Assembly: GCF_000276605.1 (NCBI RefSeq)
Contig: NZ_AKJX01000207.1
Span: forward strand, 54,162-118,161
Length of the DNA stretch: 64,000 bases
Source: Acidovorax sp. CF316
GTDB lineage: Bacteria; Pseudomonadota; Gammaproteobacteria; Burkholderiales; Burkholderiaceae_C
Reading direction: 5' to 3'
The notes beneath the pieces are model-generated. The model did not search any database. It saw only the letters and a program-made list of their open reading frames with translations, and was not told the DNA's origin. This document shows positions 16,875 through 25,893 of this stretch, in pieces. The translations under genes and the position numbers were made by a program. The number at the start of each line of letters is the position of its first letter. Position 1 is the first letter of the stretch.

Positions 16875-17849
16875 ATGAGCAACGCCAGCCTTGCCCCGCC
16901 CACCTACGCGGATGTTGTTTCTGCCGCACAGCGGCTCGCTGGCGTGGCCCACCGCACGCACGTGCTGCGCTCGAACATGGCCGACGCGCTGCTGGGCACC
17001 CAGGTGTTCTTCAAGTGCGAAAACCAGCAGCGCACGGGTTCGTTCAAGTTCCGAGGGGCCTACAACACCCTCTCGCAGTTCAGCGACGAACAGCGCGAAC
17101 GCGGCGTGCTGGCCTTCTCGGCCGGCAACCATGCGCAGGCGATCGCGCTGTCGGCCCGGCTGCTGGACATGCCGGCCCTGATCGTGATGCCCGAGGACGC
17201 GCCAACGACCAAGATGGCCGCCACGCGCGAGTACGGCGCCCAGGTCGTCACCTACGACCGCTACACCGAGGACCGCGAGGCCATCAGCCAGAGGCTGGCC
17301 CAGGAGCGCGGCATGACACTGGTGCCGCCCTTCGACCACCCCCACGTGATCGCCGGCGAGGGCACGGCCGCCAAGGAATTCCTGGAGGAGGTACCCGACC
17401 TGGACTACCTCTTCGTCTGCGTGGGCGGCGGCGGCCTGCTCGCCGGCAGCCTGCTGGCCGCCGAGGCCCTGGCGCCGAGCTGCCGCGTGGTCGGCGTGGA
17501 GCCCGAGGCCGGCAACGACGGCCAGCAATCGCTGCGCAGCGGACAGCTGGTGCAGATCCCCACGCCACACACGATTGCCGACGGCGCACAGGCCCGCTCG
17601 CTCGGGCAGATCCCTTTCCCCATCATCCAGCGCCTGGCGGAAGACATCGTCACCGCCACCGATGAGCAACTGGTCGAGGCCATGCGCTTCTTTGCCGAGC
17701 GCATGAAGCTGGTGGTGGAGCCCACGGGTGCCCTGGCCTTCGCGGGTGCCCGGCACGGCAGCGTGGACGTGCATGGCGCGCGCGTGGGCATCCTCGTCAG
17801 CGGGGGCAACGTGGACATGGCGCGCTATGCGCGCTTTCTGGCGGATTAG
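16875..17849 (+). CDS. PLP-dependent serine/threonine dehydratase or threo-3-hydroxyaspartate ammonia-lyase
   Basis: A fold-type II PLP enzyme of 324 residues. Lys58 in GSFKFRGA should carry PLP, AFSAGNHAQAIA binds the substrate carboxylate and VGGGGLLAG is the phosphate loop. There is no C-terminal ACT regulatory domain, unlike biosynthetic IlvA (over 500 residues). It therefore belongs with catabolic threonine dehydratases, serine racemases and threo-3-hydroxyaspartate dehydratases. The last is common in betaproteobacteria, and choice among these cannot be made from sequence alone. The gene is followed by the second palindromic repeat, beginning 2 bases after the stop. Confidence 0.9.
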   Translation: MSNASLAPPTYADVVSAAQRLAGVAHRTHVLRSNMADALLGTQVFFKCENQQRTGSFKFRGAYNTLSQFSDEQRERGVLAFSAGNHAQAIALSARLLDMPALIVMPEDAPTTKMAATREYGAQVVTYDRYTEDREAISQRLAQERGMTLVPPFDHPHVIAGEGTAAKEFLEEVPDLDYLFVCVGGGGLLAGSLLAAEALAPSCRVVGVEPEAGNDGQQSLRSGQLVQIPTPHTIADGAQARSLGQIPFPIIQRLAEDIVTATDEQLVEAMRFFAERMKLVVEPTGALAFAGARHGSVDVHGARVGILVSGGNVDMARYARFLAD

Positions 17850-17851
17850 GG

Positions 17852-18012
17852 GCAACGCAAAGCCAAGTCTTCGAGATGGCGCGTGCGCTGATTTGGGATG
17901 GACTGCAAGGCGCAAAGCGCAGCCATAGCGGGTGCTATGGTGAGCATTTGCAACGCCGCAGGCCGCCCAAAGCGGGGCGCGCGGCGCGCGATGGACTTGG
18001 CTTTGCGCTGCC
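17852..18012. repeat. 161-bp imperfect palindromic element, copy 2
   Basis: Starting just after the dehydratase stop codon, GCAACGCAAAGCCAAGTC (17852-17869) pairs with GACTTGGCTTTGCGCTGCC (17994-18012). The centre (17909-17956) holds GCGCAAAGCGCAGCCATAGC and GCTATGGTGAGCATTTGC, nearly the same as the centre of the element at 5197-5361. The outer arms of the two copies differ from one another, yet each copy is internally self-complementary. The element follows a gene's stop immediately here, and abuts a stop codon in copy 1. It is non-coding, and any role in RNA ends or DNA structure is inference. Confidence 0.72.
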
Positions 18013-18023
18013 CTCGCCCCGAA

Positions 18024-18077
18024 GCGACTGCGTCGCCTCCCCCTCAGGGGGCGCCTCCAGTGGCCCGGCAAAGCCGG
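18024..18077. repeat. Three tandem GC-rich hairpins
   Basis: Directly after the palindromic element come GCGAC-tgc-GTCGC (18024-18036), CCCCC-tca-GGGGG (18039-18051) and CCGGC-aaa-GCCGG (18065-18077). The remaining 115 bases before upp carry no gene that I can support. None of the hairpins has a T-run. They may be part of a dispersed repeat; that would need a genome-wide comparison. Confidence 0.5.
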
Positions 18078-18192
18078 CTCCGCGGGGTCTCTGGCATGTG
18101 GCCTTGCCAGTTTCCACGCCCGCAGGCTCAAAGGGACGTCAAAATACCGTCACCGCCATTCACATTCACCGCCACATAACAAAGGCCGCGCC

Positions 18193-18834
<642 letters not shown>

Positions 18835-18853
18835 GAGCGGGCCAGATCGAACA

Positions 18854-18889
18854 GCCGCCGCAGGGACCCAGTCCTTGGGCGGCTTTTTT
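18854..18889 (+). terminator. Rho-independent terminator after upp
   Basis: GCCGCC (18854-18859) pairs with GGCGGC (18878-18883). An inner GGAC/GTCC helix strengthens the stem, and a run of T follows (18884-18889). It lies 20 bases after the upp stop and separates upp from the transporter genes. Confidence 0.85.
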
Positions 18890-19036
18890 ACGCCCCAAGC
18901 CGGTGCGAATTTTTACCAACTGGTGGCTTTCTTCTGGCAGACTGCATGCCAGCGCCTGCCATCCATTGGCGCACTAATTGCTTGAGACAACGCCAGATCC
19001 GATCGCCCGTCCTCCATCCGAAGAAGGAATAACCTC

Positions 19037-20047
19037 ATGACCTCACGCCGCATCTTCACCGGCCACCTGTTCTCCACCTCGCTGGCACTGTCGGCCATGA
19101 TCGGCCTGGCGCCCGGCGCCGCGATGGCCCAGGCCAAGACCAAGGTGGCGGCGATCTACACGGTGCCCTACGAGCAGCAGTGGGTCAGCCGCATCCACAA
19201 GGCCCTCAAGGCGGCCGAGGCGCGCGGCGAGATCGAGTACAAGTCCAGCGAGAACGTGACCAACGCCGACTACGAGCGCGTGATGCGCGAGTACGCCACC
19301 GGCGGCAACCAGCTCATCGTGGGCGAAGCCTTCGCGGTGGAAGCCGCCGCCCGCAAGGTGGCCAAGGACTTCCCCAAGACCTCCTTCCTGCTCGGCTCCT
19401 CGGGCAAGCCGCAGGCGCCCAACTTCAGCGTGTTCGACAACTACATCCAGGAGCCGGCCTACCTGTCGGGCATGGTGGCCGGCGGCATGACCAAGAGCAA
19501 CAAGATCGGCATGGTGGGCGGCTTCCCCATCCCCGAGGTGAACCGCCTGATGCACGCCTTCATGGCCGGTGCCAAGGAAGTGAACCCCAAGGTGGAGTTC
19601 ACCGTGAGCTTCATCAACAGCTGGTTCGACCCACCGAAGGCCAAGGAAGCCACCTTCGCCATGATCGACAAGGGCGCCGACGTGCTCTACGCCGAGCGCT
19701 TCGGCGTGAGCGATGCCGCCAAGGAAAAGGGCAAGCTGGCCATCGGCAATGTGATCAACACCCAGGACAAGTACCCCGACACGGTGGTCGCATCGGCCCT
19801 GTGGCACATGGAGCCTAGCATCGACCGCGCGCTCAAGCTGGTCAAGGAAGGCAAGTTCACGCCCGAGGACTACGGCCCGTACTCGATGATGAAGCACAAG
19901 GGCTCGGAACTCGCGCCCCTGGGCACCTTCGAGAAGAAGGTACCGGCCGACATCGTGGCCAAGGTCAAGGCCAGGGAGGCCGAGATCCTGGCCGGCAAGT
20001 TCACCGTGAAGGTGGACGATAGCCAGCCCAAGTCCACGGCCAAGTAA
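19037..20047 (+). CDS. BMP-family nucleoside ABC transporter substrate-binding protein
   Basis: This 336-residue exported protein belongs to the basic membrane protein (BMP/PnrA) family, whose members bind purine nucleosides or related compounds. A signal peptide covers residues 1-31 (cleavage after AAMA). The mature domain includes KVAAIYTVPYEQQW, GNQLIVGEAFAVE, SGMVAGGMTKSNKIGMVGG and DKGADVLYAER. It lacks a lipobox Cys, so it is probably a soluble periplasmic protein. AAGGA lies 8 bases before the ATG. A terminator follows at 20078, so this component can be made in excess over the ABC genes from 21101. Confidence 0.93.
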   Translation: MTSRRIFTGHLFSTSLALSAMIGLAPGAAMAQAKTKVAAIYTVPYEQQWVSRIHKALKAAEARGEIEYKSSENVTNADYERVMREYATGGNQLIVGEAFAVEAAARKVAKDFPKTSFLLGSSGKPQAPNFSVFDNYIQEPAYLSGMVAGGMTKSNKIGMVGGFPIPEVNRLMHAFMAGAKEVNPKVEFTVSFINSWFDPPKAKEATFAMIDKGADVLYAERFGVSDAAKEKGKLAIGNVINTQDKYPDTVVASALWHMEPSIDRALKLVKEGKFTPEDYGPYSMMKHKGSELAPLGTFEKKVPADIVAKVKAREAEILAGKFTVKVDDSQPKSTAK

Positions 20048-20077
20048 GCTGCAGGCGGCGCTTGCGTGCGCCATTCG

Positions 20078-20108
20078 GGGCCACCTACTTCACTGCGGTG
20101 GCCCTTTT
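20078..20108 (+). terminator. Rho-independent terminator after the BMP gene
   Basis: GGGCCACC (20078-20085) and GGTGGCCC (20097-20104) form a perfect 8-bp stem with an 11-base loop, followed by TTTT. It lies 30 bases after the stop of the binding-protein gene and before the nucleosidase gene. Confidence 0.85.
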
Positions 20109-20141
20109 CATTGGTACTGTCCATCGCTTACCCTGTTGCCC

Positions 20142-21092
20142 ATGACCTTCACCGCATTGCTCCCCCGTCGCATCGCCCAACTGCTCGGCACGCTGGCCCT
20201 GGCCGGTGCCCTGGCTGGCTGCGCATCCAGCCCCGCAGTCCAGGGCACGCGCCTTGACAGCACGCCGCGCATCGCCGTGATCTCGGCCTTTGCGCCCGAG
20301 CTCACCGTGCTGCTGCCCCAGGTGCAGCAGCCGGTCAAGCACAGCGTGAATGGCGTGGAATTCACCACCGGCACGCTGCAGGGCAAGCCCGTGGTGGTGT
20401 TCCTCTCGGGCATCAGCATGACGAATGCGGCCATGAACACGCAGCTGGTGCTGGACCGCTTCCACGTGAGCCACATCGTCTTCTCCGGCATTGCCGGCGG
20501 CGTGAACCCGGGCCTCCACATCGGCGACGTGACGGTGCCCGCGCGCTGGGGCCAGTACATGGAGTGGCTCGTGGCGCGCGAAGACCAGCCTGGCAAGTAC
20601 TCGGCGCCCGGCTGGATGCAGGCTGAACTCACCCTGCCTGCCTTTGGGATGATGCATCCGCGCCCGGTGGAGGTGCGCTCGGCCGCCAATCCGAAACTCA
20701 CGCAGAAATTCTGGTTCGAGGCCGACCCGCGCATGCTGGCCGTGGCCAATAGTCTGGCCACCGTGCCCCTGGAGCACTGCCATGCCAGCCACTGCCTGAA
20801 GGAGCGCCCGCGCATGGTGGTGGGCGGCAACGGCGTCTCGGGCCAGGCCTTCGTGGACAACAAGGCCTTCCGCGAATACGCGTTCAAGACCTTCGAGGCC
20901 AATGTGCTCGACATGGAGACTGCTGCCACGGCCATGGTGGCGCACAGCAACGGCGTGCCCTACATCGCCTTCCGCTCGCTGAGCGACCTGGCAGGCGGCG
21001 GCGACGGTGCCAACGAGATGGACACCTTCATGCACCTGGCGGCCGCCAATTCGGCCAAGGTGTTGCAGGCATTTCTCGCAGCTTGGAAGTAG
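20142..21092 (+). CDS. Lipoprotein 5'-methylthioadenosine/S-adenosylhomocysteine nucleosidase-like protein
   Basis: A 316-residue phosphorylase/nucleosidase-family protein (MTAN/PNP fold). The core has RIAVISAFAPELTVLL, FSGIAGGVNPGLHIGDV and GNGVSGQAFVDN. The catalytic region is NVLDMETAATAMVAHSNGVPYIAFRSLSDLAGG, where ME and SD are the expected ribose-binding Glu and catalytic Asp. Unlike cytoplasmic MtnN (about 230 residues), it starts with a signal sequence ending in the lipobox LAGC near residue 26, so it should sit outside the cytoplasm on a membrane. The ATPase gene of a nucleoside ABC transporter follows by 8 bases. The likely job is releasing bases from nucleosides before uptake; this is inferred. 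Confidence 0.88.
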   Translation: MTFTALLPRRIAQLLGTLALAGALAGCASSPAVQGTRLDSTPRIAVISAFAPELTVLLPQVQQPVKHSVNGVEFTTGTLQGKPVVVFLSGISMTNAAMNTQLVLDRFHVSHIVFSGIAGGVNPGLHIGDVTVPARWGQYMEWLVAREDQPGKYSAPGWMQAELTLPAFGMMHPRPVEVRSAANPKLTQKFWFEADPRMLAVANSLATVPLEHCHASHCLKERPRMVVGGNGVSGQAFVDNKAFREYAFKTFEANVLDMETAATAMVAHSNGVPYIAFRSLSDLAGGGDGANEMDTFMHLAAANSAKVLQAFLAAWK

Positions 21093-21100
21093 CACTGCCC

Positions 21101-22669
21101 ATGGAGCCCGCAGAAACCGTTCTTCGCCTCACTGGCATCACCAAGCGCTTCGGCAAGCTGGTGGCCAATGACGGCATCGGCCTCACGCTGGCGCGCGGCG
21201 AGGTGCTGGCCCTGCTGGGCGAGAACGGCGCGGGCAAGTCCACGCTGATGTCCATCCTGTTCGGCCACTACGTGGCCGACGAGGGCAGCATCGAGGTCTT
21301 AGGCCAACCGCTGCCGCCCGGCCAGCCGCGCGCGGCGCTGGCCGCCGGCATCGGCATGGTGCACCAGCACTTCACGCTGGCCGACAACCTCACCGTGCTG
21401 GACAACGTGCTGCTGGGCAGCGAGCCGCTGTGGCAGCCGTTTTCGCGCCGCAGCGCCGCGCGCGAGAAGCTGCTCGCCGTGTCGGCCCGCTTCGGCCTGC
21501 CGGTGCAGCCCGATGCGCGGGTGGGCAGCCTCTCGGTGGGCGAACGCCAGCGGGTCGAGATCCTCAAGGCCCTGTACCGCGGCGCACGCATCCTGATCCT
21601 GGACGAGCCCACCGCCGTGCTCACCCCGCAGGAGAGCGAGGCGCTGTTCCACACCCTGTCGCAGATGGTGGCCGAGGGCCTGTCCATCATCTTCATCAGC
21701 CACAAGCTGGCCGAGGTGCTGCGCGTCTCGCACCGCGTGGCCGTGCTACGCCAGGGCAAGCTCGTGGCCGAGGCGCCCGCGCAGGGCACCACGCAGAGCC
21801 AGCTCGCGCAGTGGATGGTGGGCCACGCCATCGAGGCCAGCGAACGCCGGCCCGCCAAAAGCGTGGGCGCGCCGGTGTGCACGCTGGCCGACGTGTCCAC
21901 CGCCGCCACCGGGCGCGACCGACTGCAGGGCGTGTCGCTCACCCTGAATGCGGGCGAGATCGTCGCCATTGCCGGTGTCTCGGGCAATGGCCAGGTGGCG
22001 CTGGCCGATGTGCTGTGCGGCGTGCGCGCTGCCACGGCCGGCCAGGTCACGCTGCTCGGCGCGCCGCTGCAGGCCCGGCCCGCCTGGGTGGTGCACCAGG
22101 GCGTGGCCCGCATCCCCGAGGACCGCCATGCCGTGGGTGTGGTGGGCGACCTGCCGGTGTGGGAGAACGCCGTGTCCGAGCGCCTGCGCAGCCACTGGTT
22201 CGCCCACCCCTGGTTCAAGGCCTTCTGGGTCAAGCGCGGCGCGGCGCGCCAGCATGCCCAGCGCGTGGCCGAAACCTTCGACGTGCGCGGCGGCGGGCCC
22301 GACACCCCGGCCCGCTCGCTCTCGGGCGGCAACATGCAAAAACTCATCCTGGGCCGCGCCCTGCTGCCGCCCTACGACGCCCACCATAGCGCGCCGGCCC
22401 CCCGCCTCATCGTGGCGCACCAGCCCACCTGGGGCCTCGATATCGGCGCCGTCACCTTCGTGCAGCAGCAACTCATCAACGCCCGCGACGGCGGCGCGGC
22501 CGTGCTGCTGATCTCGGACGACCTCGACGAAGTGCTGGCCCTGGGCGACCGCGTGGCGGTGATGCACGAGGGGCACCTCACCCCCACCCAGCCGGCCGAA
22601 GCCTGGAGCCGAGAGGCCATCGGCCTGGCCATGGCGGGGGCGGTCAAGGGTAGGGAGGAGGCTCCGTGA
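21101..22669 (+). CDS. Nucleoside ABC transporter ATP-binding protein, two NBDs
   Basis: The 522-residue protein fuses two nucleotide-binding domains, as in sugar and nucleoside importers of the CUT2/BMP group. NBD1 has GENGAGKSTL, the signature LSVGERQRVEI and Walker B ILILDEPTAVL. NBD2 has the degenerate loop GVSGNGQVAL, SGGNMQKLILGRAL and a Walker B altered to LIVAHQPTWGLD, typical of second domains in this group. It follows the nucleosidase gene closely, and two permease genes follow after an oppositely oriented gene. ATG 21101 (MEPAETV) is preferred to an alternative 18 bases upstream that overlaps the nucleosidase. Confidence 0.95.
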   Translation: MEPAETVLRLTGITKRFGKLVANDGIGLTLARGEVLALLGENGAGKSTLMSILFGHYVADEGSIEVLGQPLPPGQPRAALAAGIGMVHQHFTLADNLTVLDNVLLGSEPLWQPFSRRSAAREKLLAVSARFGLPVQPDARVGSLSVGERQRVEILKALYRGARILILDEPTAVLTPQESEALFHTLSQMVAEGLSIIFISHKLAEVLRVSHRVAVLRQGKLVAEAPAQGTTQSQLAQWMVGHAIEASERRPAKSVGAPVCTLADVSTAATGRDRLQGVSLTLNAGEIVAIAGVSGNGQVALADVLCGVRAATAGQVTLLGAPLQARPAWVVHQGVARIPEDRHAVGVVGDLPVWENAVSERLRSHWFAHPWFKAFWVKRGAARQHAQRVAETFDVRGGGPDTPARSLSGGNMQKLILGRALLPPYDAHHSAPAPRLIVAHQPTWGLDIGAVTFVQQQLINARDGGAAVLLISDDLDEVLALGDRVAVMHEGHLTPTQPAEAWSREAIGLAMAGAVKGREEAP

Positions 22670-22703
22670 CACCGCAGGCACCGATGCAGCAGCGCCCAGC
22701 CCC

Positions 22704-23276
22704 TTACCCGGCGCCCATGGCAGCCAAGGTCCTGAAGACAAACCAGGTGAACACCAGGGCTGGCAGGTACAGCACCAATGCCACGCCCAGCTCCCACCAG
22801 GGCAGCGCCCTCCTCCACCACACGACCGGAAAGGCCGGTGCAAATACCGCGGCCGCATACAGCGACCAGGGGAAGAACCAGGCGCTGGCAAGCAGCAGGC
22901 AGGGCGTCCAGAGCGCCAGGCGGCTCCATCGCACCGCCCGGGGCTGGCGGCTGCGCAGCGCCCACCAGGCCAATGCGACAAGGCCGGCCACCAGGCACAA
23001 CAGCGTCACCGCGGAAATCCACCGTGCCCGCTCCCTGCGCCGCTCCCGGTCTTCGTGGGCCGCCTGGAGCTCGGCATTGAGCTGGGCCGTGTATTCCGCT
23101 TCGTTCTTGAGTGGCAGGTCCAACGCAGCGGCCGAAGCAGCCGTTGCCGGCGCCGCGCCGGGCTGTGCGCCCGCCCCGGCACAAGGCAGCATCAAAGCGC
23201 CACACAGCAGCATGGCTGCGCCACGCGCGAATGCCACAGCCATGCATCCAGACCATCTCCGGACCGGGTTGTTCAT
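22704..23276 (-). CDS. Uncharacterised membrane protein, antisense within the transporter cluster
   Basis: The 190-residue protein starts at ATG 23276 with a good GAGAGGGG site. It has an N-terminal signal-like or TM segment (residues 10-38), then a charged helix with a run of Glu/Arg (HEDRERRRERARW, near 84). Three further hydrophobic segments fill 95-185 (VTLLCLVAGLVALAWWAL, LALWTPCLLLASAWFF, LGVALVLYLPALVFTWFVF). No family is recognised. It is read against the flanking ATPase and permease genes and interrupts their operon by 711 bases. It looks like a later insertion of a separate gene, but I see no insertion ends. Confidence 0.7.
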   Translation of the reverse strand: MNNPVRRWSGCMAVAFARGAAMLLCGALMLPCAGAGAQPGAAPATAASAAALDLPLKNEAEYTAQLNAELQAAHEDRERRRERARWISAVTLLCLVAGLVALAWWALRSRQPRAVRWSRLALWTPCLLLASAWFFPWSLYAAAVFAPAFPVVWWRRALPWWELGVALVLYLPALVFTWFVFRTLAAMGAG

Positions 23277-23380
23277 GCGTCCCCTCTCTTTTTTTGGCGG
23301 CCCCGCGCGCTGCAGGCCCGGCCTCCGCTCTGCACATGGTAATCCGATGCATTCCACCCCCCTCCACACGCTGATGACCC

Positions 23381-24442
23381 ATGCGGCTTGAGAAACGCAA
23401 CCACATCTCCCCCGCCGCCTACGTGGCGGCGCCGGTGGGCGCCGTGGTATCCACCCTGCTCATCAGCGGCCTGCTGGTGCTGTGGGCCGGCGCGCCCGTG
23501 GGCCGCACCTACGGGCTGCTGCTGCAGGGCGCCTTCGGCTCGGTCTTCGCGCTGACCGAAACGCTCACGCGCGCCACGCCGCTGATCCTGACCGGGCTGG
23601 CCGCGGCCGTGGCCTTCCGTGCGCGGCTGTTCAACATCGGGGGCGAGGGGCAGCTGTACGCCGGCGCGCTGGCCGCCGTGGCCGTGGGCGGCATGCATGG
23701 GGGCACGGGGCTGGAATGGTCGCCCTGGCTGCTGTTCCCGCTGATGATGCTGGCGGCGGCCCTGGCCGGCGCCCTGCTGCTGCTGGGCCCGGCGCTGATG
23801 AAGTCGCGCCTGGGGGTGGACGAGGTGGTGACCACGCTGCTGCTCAACTTCATCGCCCTGCTGTTGGTCTCGGCCCTGCTCGACGGGCCCATGAAGGACC
23901 CGCTCTCCATGGGCTGGCCACAGAGCGTCGCGCTACAAGGCGATCTGGAGCTGTCCAAGCTGGTGCCACAGACGCGCCTGCACACGGGCCTACTGTGGGC
24001 CATCGGGCTCGCCCTCATCCTCTGGGCGATCCTGCGGCGCACGGTGCCGGGCTTCGACATCCGGGCAGCGGGCGCCAATGCGCGCGCTGCCGCCTTTGCC
24101 GGCGTGCCCATCACCCGCACCGTCGTGCTGGTGGCCCTGCTCTCGGGCGGGCTGGCAGGGCTGGCCGGTGCCATCGAGGTGGCGGGCCGCACCGGCTACG
24201 TCACGCTGGACATGTCGCCGGGCTATGGCTACAGCGGCATCGTGATCGCCATGCTGGCCGGGCTGCACCCGCTGGGGGTGATAGCAGCCGGCACCTTCGT
24301 GGCCGGCGTGCTGGTGGGGGCCGACAGCATGAGCCGCGCCGTGGGCGTACCCACCTACATCGCCGACGTGATCGTGGCCACCTCGCTGATCGCCGTCCTG
24401 GTGGCAACGCTCCTCACACAGTACCGGGTGAAGTGGAAATGA
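23381..24442 (+). CDS. Nucleoside ABC transporter permease 1
   Basis: A 353-residue inner-membrane permease of the BPD_transp_2 family, the kind found with BMP binding proteins (YufP/NupP-like). Multiple hydrophobic helices run through it. Diagnostic parts are TRATPLILTGLAAAVAFRARLFNIGGEGQLYAGAL and LGVDEVVTTLLLNFIALLL. Near the C-terminus is RAAGANARAAAFAGVPITRT, the loop that meets the ATPase. The stop overlaps the start of the next permease in ATGA at 24439-24442, so the two are translationally coupled. Confidence 0.94.
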   Translation: MRLEKRNHISPAAYVAAPVGAVVSTLLISGLLVLWAGAPVGRTYGLLLQGAFGSVFALTETLTRATPLILTGLAAAVAFRARLFNIGGEGQLYAGALAAVAVGGMHGGTGLEWSPWLLFPLMMLAAALAGALLLLGPALMKSRLGVDEVVTTLLLNFIALLLVSALLDGPMKDPLSMGWPQSVALQGDLELSKLVPQTRLHTGLLWAIGLALILWAILRRTVPGFDIRAAGANARAAAFAGVPITRTVVLVALLSGGLAGLAGAIEVAGRTGYVTLDMSPGYGYSGIVIAMLAGLHPLGVIAAGTFVAGVLVGADSMSRAVGVPTYIADVIVATSLIAVLVATLLTQYRVKWK

Positions 24443-25362
24443 CCGAGCTGCTCGACATCCTGGCCAACCCGGCCTTCTGGATCGCCACCTTGCGCGTGGC
24501 CACGCCCCTCATCCTGGGCACGCTCGGGGTGCTGCTGTGCGAGCGCGCCGGCGTGCTCAACCTGGGCATCGAAGGCATCATGGTCGCGGGCGCTTTCACG
24601 GGCTGGCTCGCGGTGTATGCCGGCTGCGGCCTGTGGACCGGGGTGCTGGTGGCGGCGTTCACGGGCGCGGTGTTCGGGCTGCTGCATGCCTGGCTTACGG
24701 TGGGGCTGGCGCTGTCGCAGCATGTCTCGGGCCTGGGCATCACGCTCCTGGCCACGGCGCTGAGCTACTACGGCTACCGCGTGGGCTTTCCCAAGGTGAA
24801 CACACCACCCACCATCGAGCCGTTTGCGCCCATGGAATGGCTGGGCATTCCCATTCTCTCGGCCCAGACGCCGCTCACGCTGCTGGCGTTGGTGCTGGTG
24901 CCCCTGCTGGCCTGGGTGCTCATGCGCACCCCGCTGGGCCTGGCCGTGCGCATGGTGGGCGAGAACCCACAGGCCGCCGAAGGCCAGGGCCTGTCGGTCG
25001 CGGCCACGCGCGCCGGGGCCATCGTGGCCGGGTCGGCGCTGATGGGGGTGGCAGGGTCCTTCCTCACGCTGTCGGCCTTCAACGCCTTTTTCTTCAACAT
25101 GGTCAACGGCCGCGGCTGGATCTGCGTGGCGCTGGTGGTATTCGCCTCGTGGCGGCCCGGCAAGGCACTGCTGGGCGCCCTGCTCTTCGCGTTCTTCGAC
25201 GCCCTCCAGCTGCGCCTGCAGCAGGCTGGCGATGCCTGGCTGCCCTACCAGGTCTACCTGATGCTGCCCTACCTGCTGTCCATCCTGGCTTTGGTGCTGG
25301 TGGCGCGCAAGGCCGCGTATCCGCAGGCGCTGATGAAGCCCTACCGCAAGGGCGAGCGGTGA
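24439..25362 (+). CDS. Nucleoside ABC transporter permease 2
   Basis: The partner permease (307 residues, YufQ/NupQ-like) has RVATPLILGTLGVLLCERAGVLNLGIEGIMVAGA near the N-terminus, the standard signature. A second conserved part is VGENPQAAEGQGLSVAATRAGA in the ATPase-contact loop. About eight hydrophobic helices are visible. Its start overlaps permease 1 and its stop overlaps the next gene in GTGA. The ABC module, with the BMP protein upstream, is a complete importer for nucleosides or deoxynucleosides. Confidence 0.94.
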   Translation: MTELLDILANPAFWIATLRVATPLILGTLGVLLCERAGVLNLGIEGIMVAGAFTGWLAVYAGCGLWTGVLVAAFTGAVFGLLHAWLTVGLALSQHVSGLGITLLATALSYYGYRVGFPKVNTPPTIEPFAPMEWLGIPILSAQTPLTLLALVLVPLLAWVLMRTPLGLAVRMVGENPQAAEGQGLSVAATRAGAIVAGSALMGVAGSFLTLSAFNAFFFNMVNGRGWICVALVVFASWRPGKALLGALLFAFFDALQLRLQQAGDAWLPYQVYLMLPYLLSILALVLVARKAAYPQALMKPYRKGER

Positions 25363-25805
25363 AAGCAGCGATCGCGCTGGCTGCACTGGCGCTGGCGTGC
25401 GCCCCCTCGGCCAACGCCCTGGGCATGGATGTGCCCTACGAACGCTTTGCCACTGCCGACGCGGTGGATTGGGTGCAGGTCTGCGGCCAATGGCCTGTGC
25501 GCAAGAACGAAGGCGTCTACCGCATCGTGCATGGCACGCAGTACGCGCAGTCCTTCCTGTACCTGCAGTGGATGCAGCGCGATGACCATGGCACTCTGCA
25601 GGCAGTCCATACCCAGGGCATCCGCGAACTCAACAACGACCATGCGGAGATCGCGCTGACCCGCATCGCCTGCCACGCCACGCGCACCGGCATCCGCATC
25701 ACGGCGCGGGCCAGCTCGGGGCATGAAGAAAAGCTGCGCAGCATTGCCATCGACGCCGGCCATCGGCCTGGGGTGTACCGCTACACCGCGCACCCGGAGC
25801 GATGA
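25359..25805 (+). CDS. Small secreted protein coupled to the nucleoside transporter
   Basis: The 148-residue protein begins at a GTG overlapping the permease stop (GTGA). An N-terminal signal peptide (AAIALAALALACAPSANALG) predicts export. The mature part starts with MDVPYERFATADAVDWVQVCGQWPV and has two Cys that could pair (VCGQW and RIACHATR). I recognise no family. The coupling to the permease suggests a role linked to transport, but nothing in the sequence shows substrate binding. Its start at GTG is chosen because it gives a full signal peptide. Confidence 0.75.
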   Translation: MKAAIALAALALACAPSANALGMDVPYERFATADAVDWVQVCGQWPVRKNEGVYRIVHGTQYAQSFLYLQWMQRDDHGTLQAVHTQGIRELNNDHAEIALTRIACHATRTGIRITARASSGHEEKLRSIAIDAGHRPGVYRYTAHPER

Positions 25806-25893
25806 GCCACCAGGAACGGGATCCAGGCACGAATCCGCGACAAAATACCCTTACCCGCGCCGAACACGAACAACGCCCTGCACCTGCACCACC

